Shown here piece by piece: positions 1 through 6,710 of a stretch of 7,958 nucleotides of DNA; position 1 is the first letter of the stretch; the number at the start of each line of letters is the position of its first letter. The DNA lies in NCBI GenBank assembly GCA_937863205.1, contig CALMGA010000187.1, positions 1-7,958 on the forward strand, given 5' to 3'. A model generated the notes under the pieces. It was not told the DNA's origin and ran no database searches. It saw only the letters and a program-made list of their open reading frames with translations. The position numbers were made by a program, and so were the translations under genes. Source of the stretch: an uncultured Beijerinckiaceae bacterium. GTDB lineage: Bacteria; Pseudomonadota; Alphaproteobacteria; Rhizobiales; Beijerinckiaceae.

Positions 1-33
1 GCCGATAGGCGCCGGGGTCACGTTGCAAACCAC
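1..33 (+). repeat. Short dispersed repeat, left copy
   Basis: Bases 1-30 match the reverse complement of 7283-7312 at 25 of 30 positions without a gap, including the 12-base core CGGGGTCACGTT (13-24). After a 5-base gap the match continues with CAC at 31-33. The copy begins at the first base of the window, so its true left end is probably outside. Neither copy lies in a convincing gene. It resembles the short degenerate intergenic repeats common in rhizobial-type genomes, but its family is not identified. Confidence 0.55.
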
Positions 34-225
34 TGACGTCGCGAGACATGAGCATTATTTGTGGGGTCACGTCATCGCGCCGAATCACACACGGGCGGCA
101 TCAGTTGAGCTTCAGGGCATGGTCGTTCGGCTTGCGCGTCGGCAAGGCATCGCAAAAGTCATGACGGGTCGCTCCATCGAGTTGCTCCATAGACGTCTCG
201 CCTTCACCGCTTCGTGCCCATGCCT

Positions 226-255
226 GCCGATGTGGGGCATTGCGACCGCATCGGC
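226..255. other. GC-rich hairpin upstream of ligD
   Basis: Bases 226-235 can pair with 246-255: ten pairs including one T-G wobble, with a 10-base loop. There is no T-run after it on either strand, so it is not a classical intrinsic terminator. It may insulate ligD from transcription entering from the left, or it may be chance pairing in GC-rich DNA. Confidence 0.25.
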
Positions 256-346
256 CGGCGGTCGTTCGTGATCCGCGGCATGCCGGTCGACGGCCGCACG
301 TCGTTAAGGATGGCCGGAAACGCGCGGAGCCGGTCCGAGGCCGGCC

Positions 347-355
347 TGCTATGAT
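347..355 (+). promoter_or_regulatory. Extended -10 promoter element of ligD
   Basis: The sequence TGCTATGAT is a complete extended -10 motif: TG, one base, then TATGAT, five of six matches to TATAAT. No -35 hexamer like TTGACA lies 16-18 bases upstream, which extended -10 promoters can tolerate. The hexamer ends at 355 and the ligD ATG is at 362, so a start of transcription about seven bases downstream would fall on or next to the start codon. This fits a leaderless mRNA, and no Shine-Dalgarno sequence precedes this ATG. Position and motif are seen; activity is inferred. Confidence 0.45.
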
Positions 356-361
356 CCCGGC

Positions 362-3010
362 ATGCGTCACGCGTCGGCTCCCCACCAGGACACCTCGATC
401 CGGCGCTACCGGGCCAAGCGCGACTTCGCCCGCACGCCCGAGCCGTCACCGCGGACGGCGAAGGCCGGCTCGGCGCTGCGCTTCGTCGTGCAGAAGCACC
501 ACGCCCGCAAGCTGCACTGGGATTTCCGGCTGGAGCACGACGGGGTGCTGTGGAGCTGGGCGGTGCCGAAGGGACCCTCGCTCGACCCCGCCGACAAGCG
601 GCTCGCCGTTCACGTCGAGGACCACCCGCTGGATTATGCCGGCTTCCACGGCGACATCCCGCCCGGCAATTACGGCGCCGGCACGGTCGAGATCTGGGAC
701 GAAGGGACCTGGACGCCGCACGGCGAGCCGGCGGCGGACATGGGGGCCGGCGAGATCAAGTTCGCGCTCGCCGGAACGCGTCTGCGCGGCAGCTTCGTGC
801 TCGTGCGCATGCGCCGGCGCGGCCGGGAGAAAGCCGAGAATTGGCTGCTGATCAAGGAGCACGATGCCGCCGAGCGCGCCGGTGCCGATGCGGAGGCGCT
901 GGAAGCGACACCGGCGCCGGCGCCGCGAAGGGTGTCGGAGAGGGCGAAGCCGGCCGCCGTGCGCCGTACCGCAACGGCAGCGGCGCGCGAAGCGACGCCG
1001 GCCGAACCCTCCCGAGGCAATCCGGCAGGCTCCCGAGCAAGTACCGTGGTGCATGCGCCCGCCGCCGCTCCCGCAAAGCCACCGCGACGCGGCGCGCCGG
1101 CCGCCGGAGCGGAACAGGCCAGCCTGCCGCACGATCAGAAGCCGCAGCTGGCGACGCTGGTCGACGTGCCGCCCGACGGCGCCGGCTGGATCAGCGAGGT
1201 CAAGTTCGACGGCTACCGCCTGCTGGCGTGGAAGGATGGTCGCGACATCCGCCTCGTCACACGCAACGGACAGGACTGGACGGGCAAGCTGCCCGACGTC
1301 GCCCGCGCGCTCGGCAAGCTGACGCCGCGCACCCTGCTGCTCGACGGCGAACTGGTGGCGCTGCGCCCGGACGGGCTGTCGTCGTTCGCCAGCCTGCAGG
1401 CGGCGCTCGGCAACGACGGCGACCGGCGCAGCCTGTTCTTCTACGCCTTCGACCTGATGCACCTCGACGGCTGGGACCTGCGGCCGTGCCGCCTCGCCGA
1501 CCGCAAGGCGGCGCTGCACGCGCTGTCGGACTGGCGCGGGGTGCTGCGCTACAGCGACCACCTCGCCGGTGAGGCTGGCCGGGTTCGCCGCCAAGCCTGC
1601 GCGATGGGGCTGGAAGGGATCGTCTGCAAACTCGCCGACGCACCCTACCGCGGTACCCGCTCGCGCGACTGGCTCAAGGTGAAGTGCCAGGGGCGCGAAG
1701 AGTTCGCCGTGCTCGGCTGGACGCCGCCCGCCGGCAGCCGCGGCGGCTTGGGCGCGCTGCACCTCGGCTTCCGCGACGGCGAGAACCGGATGCACTACGT
1801 CGGCGGCGTCGGCACCGGCTTCAGCGACGCCGAGCTGCGGGCGCTGCGGCGCAAGCTGTCGCCGCTGGCGAGCACGCCGCCCGCCGACCTGTGGCTCGCC
1901 GGCGACCCGCCCGAGCCGGCGATCCGCTGGGTGCGCCCGGAGCTCGCCGCCGAGATCCAATTTCCCGGCTGGACCGGTTTCGGCCGGCTGCGCCATGCCG
2001 TCTACCTCGGCCTGCGCACGGACAAGAGCGGCGACGAGGTCGTGCGCGACACGCTGCCCGAGCCCGGCGTCGCCCGGCAGCTGTGGACGCCGCGGGCGCG
2101 GGCATCCGGATCGATCGTACGCGCGGCGGCGCCGAACCGGGACAGTGTCGGCAGCGCACAGGTCGGCGACGTGACGCTGACCCACGCCGACCGCGAGCTG
2201 TGGCCGGGGATCAGCAAGCGCGACCTCGCCGCCTACTGGGAGGCGGTGGCCGCGACGGCGCTGCCCGGCATCGCCCATCGTCCGCTGGCACTGCTGCGCT
2301 GCCCCGACGGCATCGACGGCCAGCGCTTCTTCCAGAAGCACGGCGCGGCCGGCATGCCGAAAGCGATCCGCGGCGCCGAGGTGCCGGAAGGACCCTACCT
2401 CACGCTCGACGATGCCGCCGGCCTGCTCGCCTGCGCGCAGATCGCGGCCGTCGAGCTGCACGGCTGGGGTGCGGCCGAGGTCGATCCCGGCCGTCCCGAT
2501 CGTCTCGTGTTCGACCTCGATCCCGGCGAGGGCGTGCCGTTCGCCGATGTCATACATGCCGCCAACGATGTTCGGGCGCGGCTGCAGGCGCTCGGCCTCG
2601 CTTGCTTTGCCCGCACCACCGGAGGCAAGGGCCTGCACGTCGTGGTGCCGCTTCGCCCGACCGCCGGCTGGGCGGCGGTGACCGGCTTCGCCAAGCGCTT
2701 CGCGCAGGCGATGGAGCGGGACGCCCCGGACCGCTACGTCGCGACGCTGCCCAAGGCGAAACGGCGCGGCCGCATCCTTGTGGACTGGCTGCGCAACAAG
2801 CCCGGCGCCACGGCCGTGGCCTCGTTCTCGCCCCGCGCCCGGCCCGGCGCGACGGTGGCGACGCCGCTGGCGTGGCGCGAGCTCGGCCCCAGGCTCGACC
2901 CGCAGGCCTTCACCATCCGCACCGTGCCGCAGCGCCTCAAGCGGCTGAAGGCCGACCCCTGGGCCGGCTTCGCCACCACCGATCAAATCCCGCCCGAGGA
3001 GACACCCTGA
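362..3010 (+). CDS. ligD: Multifunctional NHEJ DNA ligase D (phosphoesterase-ligase-polymerase)
   Basis: ATP-dependent ligase of bacterial non-homologous end joining: it processes 3' ends, adds nucleotides and seals double-strand breaks held by Ku. Three domains are visible in 882 residues. The N-terminal 3'-phosphoesterase (about 38-165) has the full metal and catalytic set H46, H52, D54, R56, H88 and Y92, with the spacing known from Pseudomonas LigD. An Ala/Pro-rich linker (about 170-255) follows. The ligase domain (about 260-575) has the nucleotidyl lysine K281 in KFDG, R301 in RNG, E330 in LLDGE, E418 in EGIVCK, K439 and K441 in WLKVKC, then an OB fold. The C-terminal primase-type polymerase (about 600-872) has D718 and D720 in FDLDP, TTGGKGLHV at 752-760 and D808. 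Length and order are usual for proteobacterial LigD, and no key residue is missing. The start is chosen because RRYRAKRDFARTPEP right after it is the typical LigD N-terminus. It is the first gene of an operon with ku. Confidence 0.97.
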   Translation: MRHASAPHQDTSIRRYRAKRDFARTPEPSPRTAKAGSALRFVVQKHHARKLHWDFRLEHDGVLWSWAVPKGPSLDPADKRLAVHVEDHPLDYAGFHGDIPPGNYGAGTVEIWDEGTWTPHGEPAADMGAGEIKFALAGTRLRGSFVLVRMRRRGREKAENWLLIKEHDAAERAGADAEALEATPAPAPRRVSERAKPAAVRRTATAAAREATPAEPSRGNPAGSRASTVVHAPAAAPAKPPRRGAPAAGAEQASLPHDQKPQLATLVDVPPDGAGWISEVKFDGYRLLAWKDGRDIRLVTRNGQDWTGKLPDVARALGKLTPRTLLLDGELVALRPDGLSSFASLQAALGNDGDRRSLFFYAFDLMHLDGWDLRPCRLADRKAALHALSDWRGVLRYSDHLAGEAGRVRRQACAMGLEGIVCKLADAPYRGTRSRDWLKVKCQGREEFAVLGWTPPAGSRGGLGALHLGFRDGENRMHYVGGVGTGFSDAELRALRRKLSPLASTPPADLWLAGDPPEPAIRWVRPELAAEIQFPGWTGFGRLRHAVYLGLRTDKSGDEVVRDTLPEPGVARQLWTPRARASGSIVRAAAPNRDSVGSAQVGDVTLTHADRELWPGISKRDLAAYWEAVAATALPGIAHRPLALLRCPDGIDGQRFFQKHGAAGMPKAIRGAEVPEGPYLTLDDAAGLLACAQIAAVELHGWGAAEVDPGRPDRLVFDLDPGEGVPFADVIHAANDVRARLQALGLACFARTTGGKGLHVVVPLRPTAGWAAVTGFAKRFAQAMERDAPDRYVATLPKAKRRGRILVDWLRNKPGATAVASFSPRARPGATVATPLAWRELGPRLDPQAFTIRTVPQRLKRLKADPWAGFATTDQIPPEETP
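2996..3001 (+). promoter_or_regulatory. Ribosome binding site of ku inside the end of ligD
   Basis: GAGGAG lies 8 bases before the ATG at 3010, within the last codons of ligD. It fixes the ku start, because the frame remains open far upstream across ligD as a shadow. Together with the one-base stop/start overlap it supports translational coupling of the two proteins. Confidence 0.7.
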
Positions 3011-3939
3011 TGGCGCAGCACCCGATCTGGCGCGGCACCCTGCGCCTCGCCCTCGTTTCGTGCCCGATCGCCCTCCATACCGCCCATGCCAGGGCCGAGG
3101 AGCTGCACTTCCACTTCATCAACCCGAAAACCGGCAACCGCGTGCGCACCCTGACGCTCGACGCCGGCACAGCGAAGGAGGTGCACCGCGGCGATCTGGT
3201 TAAGGGCTACGAATTCGAAAAGGACACCTACGTGCTGCTCGACGACACCGACTTCGAAAGCGCCAAGATCGACAGCTCGGCCGTGCTCAACGTCGACAAG
3301 TTCGTGCCCGCCGACGCGATCGACCCCGTCTACTACGACGGCAGCTACTACATGGTCCCGGACGGCGAGGCCGGACAGGACGTCTACGTCGTGCTGCGCG
3401 AGGCGATCGTGATGTCCGGACGCGTCGCGCTGTCGCGGCTGGTGATCGCTCGGCGCGAGCGGGCGGTGGCGATCATGCCGCTCGGGCGCGGACTGGTACT
3501 GCACACCTTGCACGACGAGCGCGACATCCACGACCCGCGGGAGCTGTTCGCCGGCGTGCCCGGGGCCAAGCCGGATCCGGCGATGGTGAAGCTGGCGACG
3601 CAGCTCGTCGACCGGCAGGTCGGGCGCTTCGATCCCGCCGACATGGAGGACCGCTACAAGGCGCGGCTGCGCGAGGTGATCGAGGCCAAGCTGCGCGGCG
3701 AGGAGCGGGCGCCCGAGCCGGAGCCGGATGACGCGCGCGGCAACGTCATCGACCTGATGGCGGCGCTGAAGCGCAGCCTCGGGCAGGAGGCACCCAAGCG
3801 CAAGCCACCCGGCAGCAAGCGAGCCGCCGCGAAGGCCACACCCAAGCCGGCGGTCAAGGAGAAGGCCAAGGCGCCGGCCCGCAAGGCGGACGGCAAGGCG
3901 CGGTCACCGGAACGGAAGCCGGCTCGCAAACGGGCCTGA
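3010..3939 (+). CDS. ku: NHEJ end-binding protein Ku
   Basis: Homodimeric ring protein that threads onto broken DNA ends, protects them and recruits LigD. The 309 residues begin with MAQHPIWRGTLRLALVSCPI, the classic first strand of the bacterial Ku barrel. RTLTL, GYEFEKDTYVLL, VDKFVPADAIDPVYYD and the helix RYKARLREVIEAKL (215-228) continue the family pattern to about residue 230. After an acidic stretch (231-241) comes a conserved amphipathic segment, NVIDLMAALKRSL (245-257). The tail from about 262 to 309 is strongly basic, with about 19 Lys/Arg against 3 acidic residues. Extended lysine-rich Ku tails are known to bind DNA and help threading. The ATG overlaps the ligD TGA by one base (TGATG) and has its own ribosome binding site, so the pair is one operon. 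The longer open frame upstream is a shadow of ligD. Confidence 0.96.
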   Translation: MAQHPIWRGTLRLALVSCPIALHTAHARAEELHFHFINPKTGNRVRTLTLDAGTAKEVHRGDLVKGYEFEKDTYVLLDDTDFESAKIDSSAVLNVDKFVPADAIDPVYYDGSYYMVPDGEAGQDVYVVLREAIVMSGRVALSRLVIARRERAVAIMPLGRGLVLHTLHDERDIHDPRELFAGVPGAKPDPAMVKLATQLVDRQVGRFDPADMEDRYKARLREVIEAKLRGEERAPEPEPDDARGNVIDLMAALKRSLGQEAPKRKPPGSKRAAAKATPKPAVKEKAKAPARKADGKARSPERKPARKRA

Positions 3940-3990
3940 CGTCGGACCGCCTGCGCGCCGGCTCCAACGCGGCTTTCTCGTCGGCAGGGA

Positions 3991-4506
3991 ATGTCGTTCT
4001 CGCGCCGCGCCCGAAGTGGTGATCAAAGGGGCTCGAAGGTCGTCCAACAGCGGGCGTGCGCCGCCGCACGGTGCCCGGCGCACCGCAACCTGGTCGATCA
4101 AGGCCGTGCATATGTCCCGCGGAACACCGAGGCGACGATGGTGTTGCTGCACGAGCTGCGCGGTCTCGGCGCACACATCGCGATGGACGATTTCGGCACC
4201 GGCTACTCCAGCCTGAACTACCTGCTGAAGTTCCCCTTCGACAAGATCAAGATCGATCGCTCGTTCGTGCGCGACTTGTCAGAGATCGACGGTTCGGACG
4301 CCGTGGTGCAAGCGGTGATGACCCTTGCGAACGGTCTTGGCATATCGACCACGGCGGAAGGCGTGGAGACGATCGCGCAATTGGAGCACCTGAGGCGGAA
4401 AGGATGCCACGAGGCGCAAGGTTACCTCATCAGTCCGCCCATGACCGCAAGAGCTATCGCCGAAATCTTGGGTCCACAAATGGCGAGCGAAAGAGAGGCC
4501 GCGTAG
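3991..4506 (+). pseudogene. Decayed, 5'-truncated EAL-domain cyclic-di-GMP phosphodiesterase
   Basis: This open frame of 171 codons carries the C-terminal half of an EAL domain. From residue 45 (base 4123) the match is clean: NTEATMVLLHELRGLG, IAMDDFGTGYSSLNYL (63-78), FPFDKIKIDRSFV (81-93), TTAEGVETIAQLEHL (120-134) and EAQGYLISPPM (141-151). Before that only a weak echo remains: residues about 15-35 (VVQQRACAAARCPAHR) resemble the stretch that normally reads like VVRRALAASGLPAHR. The usual LELEITE segment has gone, although a base pattern like it is visible shifted between frames near 4090-4120. The EAL signature, the conserved Asn and the catalytic Glu of ITE are missing, so it cannot hydrolyse c-di-GMP, although both Asp of DDFG, the KIKID Lys, the AEGVE Glu and the QGY Gln survive. 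There is no good ribosome binding site. It lies 51 bases after ku and is probably debris of a GGDEF-EAL or EAL protein. Confidence 0.75.
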
Positions 4507-4616
4507 CGCCCATCAATGCCGTTCTCGAGCCTCGGTGTTGCTCCGAAAACCGGACCTGAAAAACGCAGGGTTGAACCTGTTGAACCACTGCGGAGCGGGT
4601 TCCCGTCGGTCCTTGC
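4507..4616. other. Convergent intergenic gap with a small tandem repeat
   Basis: This 110-bp gap lies between the EAL remnant (plus strand) and the regulator (minus strand). It contains TTGAACC twice (4571-4577 and 4580-4586), separated by TG. I see only a 4-bp stem near 4540-4555 and no T-tract, so no clear terminator for either gene. Confidence 0.4.
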
Positions 4617-5432
4617 TCATCCAGAGGCTTGCGAAGCTGCTTGGTGTTGTAAATCCGCGCCGGTATCCACTGGCGTGTAAAGGGCGAGCTTGAGCGCCGG
4701 ATCGTCGTTGGCCTGGAAGGTCGCGTAGGCATAGCGACGGACGCCTGCCGGCGTATGCAGTGCCTTTTCGCCGGAGACCGGGGCCCGGACGTCGTGATCC
4801 GCCCACCAGCCGTCGAACTCGGCGCAGCCGGTACGAAGGCCCGCCAGCAGCTCGACGAAGGCCGGGTCGGACGCCGACAGGTCGTGAGTGGCGCGGAACA
4901 GCGCCAGCATGCGGCGCGCCTCCTCCGCCCATTGCGGGCCGAACAGCCCGCGGGCATGCGGGTCGGCGAGCATGAACAGTAGGATGTTGCGATCGGTCGC
5001 CGGTACCGCGGCGAAGTCGCAAAGCAGATCGGTGGCGGCCGCGTTCCAGGCCAGCACGTCCCAGCGCAGCCCTGTGACGTAGGCCGGGTATGGCAGTCCT
5101 TCCACCAGCCGCCGGATCGTGTCGGGAACCACCTCCCGCACGAACGCCGCCCGCCGGTTGCCCCGCGCAAGATGGCGAAGATGCGCGTGCTCGGCCGCGC
5201 CAAGGCGGAGGGCGCGGGCGAGCGCGTCGACCGTTGTCGAAGACGGTGCCACGGCGCGGCCCTGCTCCAGCTTCACGTACCATTCGGCGCTGATGCCCGC
5301 GGCGGCGGCGACCTCGTCGCGGCGCAGCCCCGGCGTGCGGCGACGGCCGTGCAGCAGGCCACAGGCGGCAGGGCTCAGCCGCTCCCGTCGGGTGCGCAGA
5401 AAATGGCCGAGCGCGACGTTGGTGGCTGTCAT
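4617..5432 (-). CDS. XRE-family regulator with MmyB-like ligand-binding domain
   Basis: Predicted cytoplasmic transcription factor of 271 residues. The N-terminal helix-turn-helix (about 8-85) has the hallmark of this subfamily: FLRTRRERLSP, then RRTPGLRRDEVAAAAGIS (31-48), the recognition-helix region EWYVKLEQGR (50-59), and VDALARALRL. The C-terminal PAS-like MmyB domain (about 105-256) shows YPAYVTGLRWDVLAWNAAATDL (115-136) and the typical late block around FDGWWADHDVR. The MmyB domain is thought to bind a small, possibly fatty-acid-like ligand; the effector here is unknown. Family members often sit divergent to an oxidoreductase that they regulate, exactly as here with the dehydrogenase at 5535. 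No strong Shine-Dalgarno is seen before the ATG, but the start matches the usual N-terminus of the family. Confidence 0.9.
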   Translation of the reverse strand: MTATNVALGHFLRTRRERLSPAACGLLHGRRRTPGLRRDEVAAAAGISAEWYVKLEQGRAVAPSSTTVDALARALRLGAAEHAHLRHLARGNRRAAFVREVVPDTIRRLVEGLPYPAYVTGLRWDVLAWNAAATDLLCDFAAVPATDRNILLFMLADPHARGLFGPQWAEEARRMLALFRATHDLSASDPAFVELLAGLRTGCAEFDGWWADHDVRAPVSGEKALHTPAGVRRYAYATFQANDDPALKLALYTPVDTGADLQHQAASQASG

Positions 5433-5534
5433 GTCAGGAATCTCGGCTGGTACCTTAACATCCTAGTATGCTGCACGCTCTTGTTGGCTAAGCATACGTG
5501 CGGCACCTCGCTGTCCATCAGCGAGGAGCGATGA
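5433..5534. promoter_or_regulatory. Divergent promoter region with inverted-repeat operator candidate
   Basis: This 102-bp space separates the divergent regulator and dehydrogenase. It holds a perfect 7-bp inverted repeat, GTATGCT (5466-5472) and AGCATAC (5491-5497), centres 25 bp apart, with GCACG (5473-5477) and CGTGC (5497-5501) beside the arms. Arms spaced by about two and a half helical turns could bind a dimer or pair of dimers of the MmyB-type regulator. The region is clearly less GC-rich than the flanking genes. I could not assign -35 and -10 boxes with confidence in either direction. Confidence 0.45.
5523..5528 (+). promoter_or_regulatory. Ribosome binding site of the dehydrogenase
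   Basis: GAGGAG lies 6 bases before the ATG at 5535. A second ATG at 5531 in another frame opens only a shadow frame, so this site together with the family N-terminus (MRAAVLKAFG) fixes the start at 5535. Confidence 0.7.
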
Positions 5535-6614
5535 ATGAGAGCGGCGGTGTTGAAGGCGTTCGGCGCGCCGCTGAACGTCGAGGAAGTGGCGGACCCTGTC
5601 CTTGGAACCGGCGAGGTGATCGTGGACGTGGTCGCCGCGCCCATCCTGCCCTACGCGGCCGAGGTCTTCAGCGGCGAGCGTCGCTACCTGCTCGATTTGC
5701 CGGTGGTCCCCGGCTGCGGCGCCATCGGGCGCGTGCTGGAGGTCGGGCCCGATGCGACCCGGCTCGCGCCCGGCGACTGGGTGCTTTGCGATCCGACCGT
5801 GCGTTCGCGCGACAACAGCCGCATGCCGGACATCACCCTCCAGGGCTGGAGCGCCCGCGGCGAGGGCGGGATGAGGCTGCAGCGCCACTTCCGCGACGGC
5901 CCTTTCGCCGAGAGAATGCGCGTGCCCACCGAGAACGCCATTCCGATCGGCGCGGTCGACGCGCGCCACGCTGCGCGGTGGTGCGCGCTCGCAACGCTGC
6001 TGGTGCCCTACGGCGGGCTGCTCGCGGCGGAGCTTCAGGCCGGCGACACCCTGCTGGTGAGCGGCGCCACCGGCAACTACGGCAGCTCGGCCGTGCTGAT
6101 GGCGCTGGCGATGGGTGCTGGCTGCGTGGTCTGCCCCGGCCGCAACGAGGCAATGCTGGCGCAACTTCGCGACAGGTTCGGCGCGCGAGTGCGGACGGTG
6201 CAGCTGACGGGCGAGCCCGACGCCGACCGCGCCGCGATGCAGGCTGCGGCGCCCGGCCCGATCGACGTTGTGCTCGACCTGTTGCCGCCGGCGGCGAGCG
6301 CAACGGCGGCGCGGGCTGCGGTGATGGCGGTGCGCCCCTACGGTCGCGTGGTGCTGATGGGCGGCGTCGGCATGCTCGGCGGCGAGGACTTCGCAATGCC
6401 TTATCCCTGGATCATGCGCAACCTCGTCACGATCAGGGGACAGTGGATGTACGAACCGGACGCGGTGCCCCGGCTGGCGGCGCTGATCCACGCCGGCCTG
6501 CTCGACCTTGGGCAGTACGCCGTGACGGAGTTCCCGTTGGGCGAGGTCGAGGCGGCGGTGGCCCACGCCGCCGCGCACCATGGCGGTTTCCAGCTCACGG
6601 TGCTGCGGCCTTGA
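5535..6614 (+). CDS. Medium-chain alcohol dehydrogenase/quinone reductase-like oxidoreductase, zinc ligands absent
   Basis: Predicted cytoplasmic NAD(P)-dependent oxidoreductase of 359 residues. The GroES-like N-terminal domain (about 1-150) starts MRAAVLKAFGAPLNVEEV and contains the GEVIVDVVAAPI and VPGCGAIGRVLEVGP strands. The Rossmann domain begins at about 170 with the nucleotide-binding glycine motif SGATGNYGSSA (176-186), and ends with VVLMGG and FPLGEVEAAVAHA. The catalytic-zinc His-Glu pair of classical enzymes (PGHE) is replaced by Cys61-Gly62, the usual Cys near residue 38 is absent, and there is no structural-zinc Cys cluster. It therefore looks like a zinc-independent member, closer to quinone oxidoreductases. 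Arg203 and no acid after the second Rossmann strand suggest NADPH. The substrate is unknown. It is divergent from, and probably controlled by, the MmyB-type regulator. Confidence 0.88.
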   Translation: MRAAVLKAFGAPLNVEEVADPVLGTGEVIVDVVAAPILPYAAEVFSGERRYLLDLPVVPGCGAIGRVLEVGPDATRLAPGDWVLCDPTVRSRDNSRMPDITLQGWSARGEGGMRLQRHFRDGPFAERMRVPTENAIPIGAVDARHAARWCALATLLVPYGGLLAAELQAGDTLLVSGATGNYGSSAVLMALAMGAGCVVCPGRNEAMLAQLRDRFGARVRTVQLTGEPDADRAAMQAAAPGPIDVVLDLLPPAASATAARAAVMAVRPYGRVVLMGGVGMLGGEDFAMPYPWIMRNLVTIRGQWMYEPDAVPRLAALIHAGLLDLGQYAVTEFPLGEVEAAVAHAAAHHGGFQLTVLRP

Positions 6615-6699
6615 CGGGGATCGCCCATCTCGGCATCGACCCGCTGGCACTCCGCATTGGCATGATCACGAATGCAGGCGCGACATCGCAGGCTGGTTC

Positions 6700-6704
6700 A
6701 GGAG
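6700..6704 (+). promoter_or_regulatory. Ribosome binding site deciding the lipocalin-like start
   Basis: AGGAG lies 6 bases before the ATG at 6711. The upstream in-frame ATG at 6672 has no such site and would put 13 mostly charged residues in front of a good signal peptide. Confidence 0.7.
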
Positions 6705-6710
6705 AACATC

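Larger units (their letters stand above)
1..361. other. Gene-poor leader region upstream of ligD
   Basis: I see no convincing gene here. The short open frames on both strands have no recognisable motif, no good ribosome binding site, and arginine-, alanine- or serine-rich composition typical of frame shadows in GC-rich DNA. The stretch is less GC-rich in its first 200 bases than ligD. It holds one copy of a dispersed repeat at the left edge, a repeated 10-mer, a hairpin and the ligD promoter element, each listed separately. A remnant of an older gene cannot be excluded, but I could not identify one. Confidence 0.6.

Noticed and set aside
101..385. Small open frames on both strands upstream of ligD
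   Set aside because: There is no ribosome binding site, no motif, and the composition is typical of shadows. I could not link them to a transposase or other known remnant.
446..2986. An 846-codon open frame on the minus strand across ligD
   Set aside because: It is the antisense shadow of ligD created by high third-position GC. The translation is His/Arg/Gly/Ala-rich without any domain motif, while the plus-strand frame has every LigD motif.
1684..3009. Upstream extension of the ku frame into ligD
   Set aside because: The extension is Arg-rich shadow sequence. The Ku fold starts at the ATG at 3010, which has its own ribosome binding site.
5455..5483. TTAACA at 5455-5460 as a -35 box for the dehydrogenase
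   Set aside because: No hexamer resembling TATAAT lies 16-18 bases downstream, so a promoter call is not supported.
5463..6650. A 395-codon minus-strand frame opposite the dehydrogenase
   Set aside because: It is an antisense shadow with His/Arg/Ala-rich composition and no family features.
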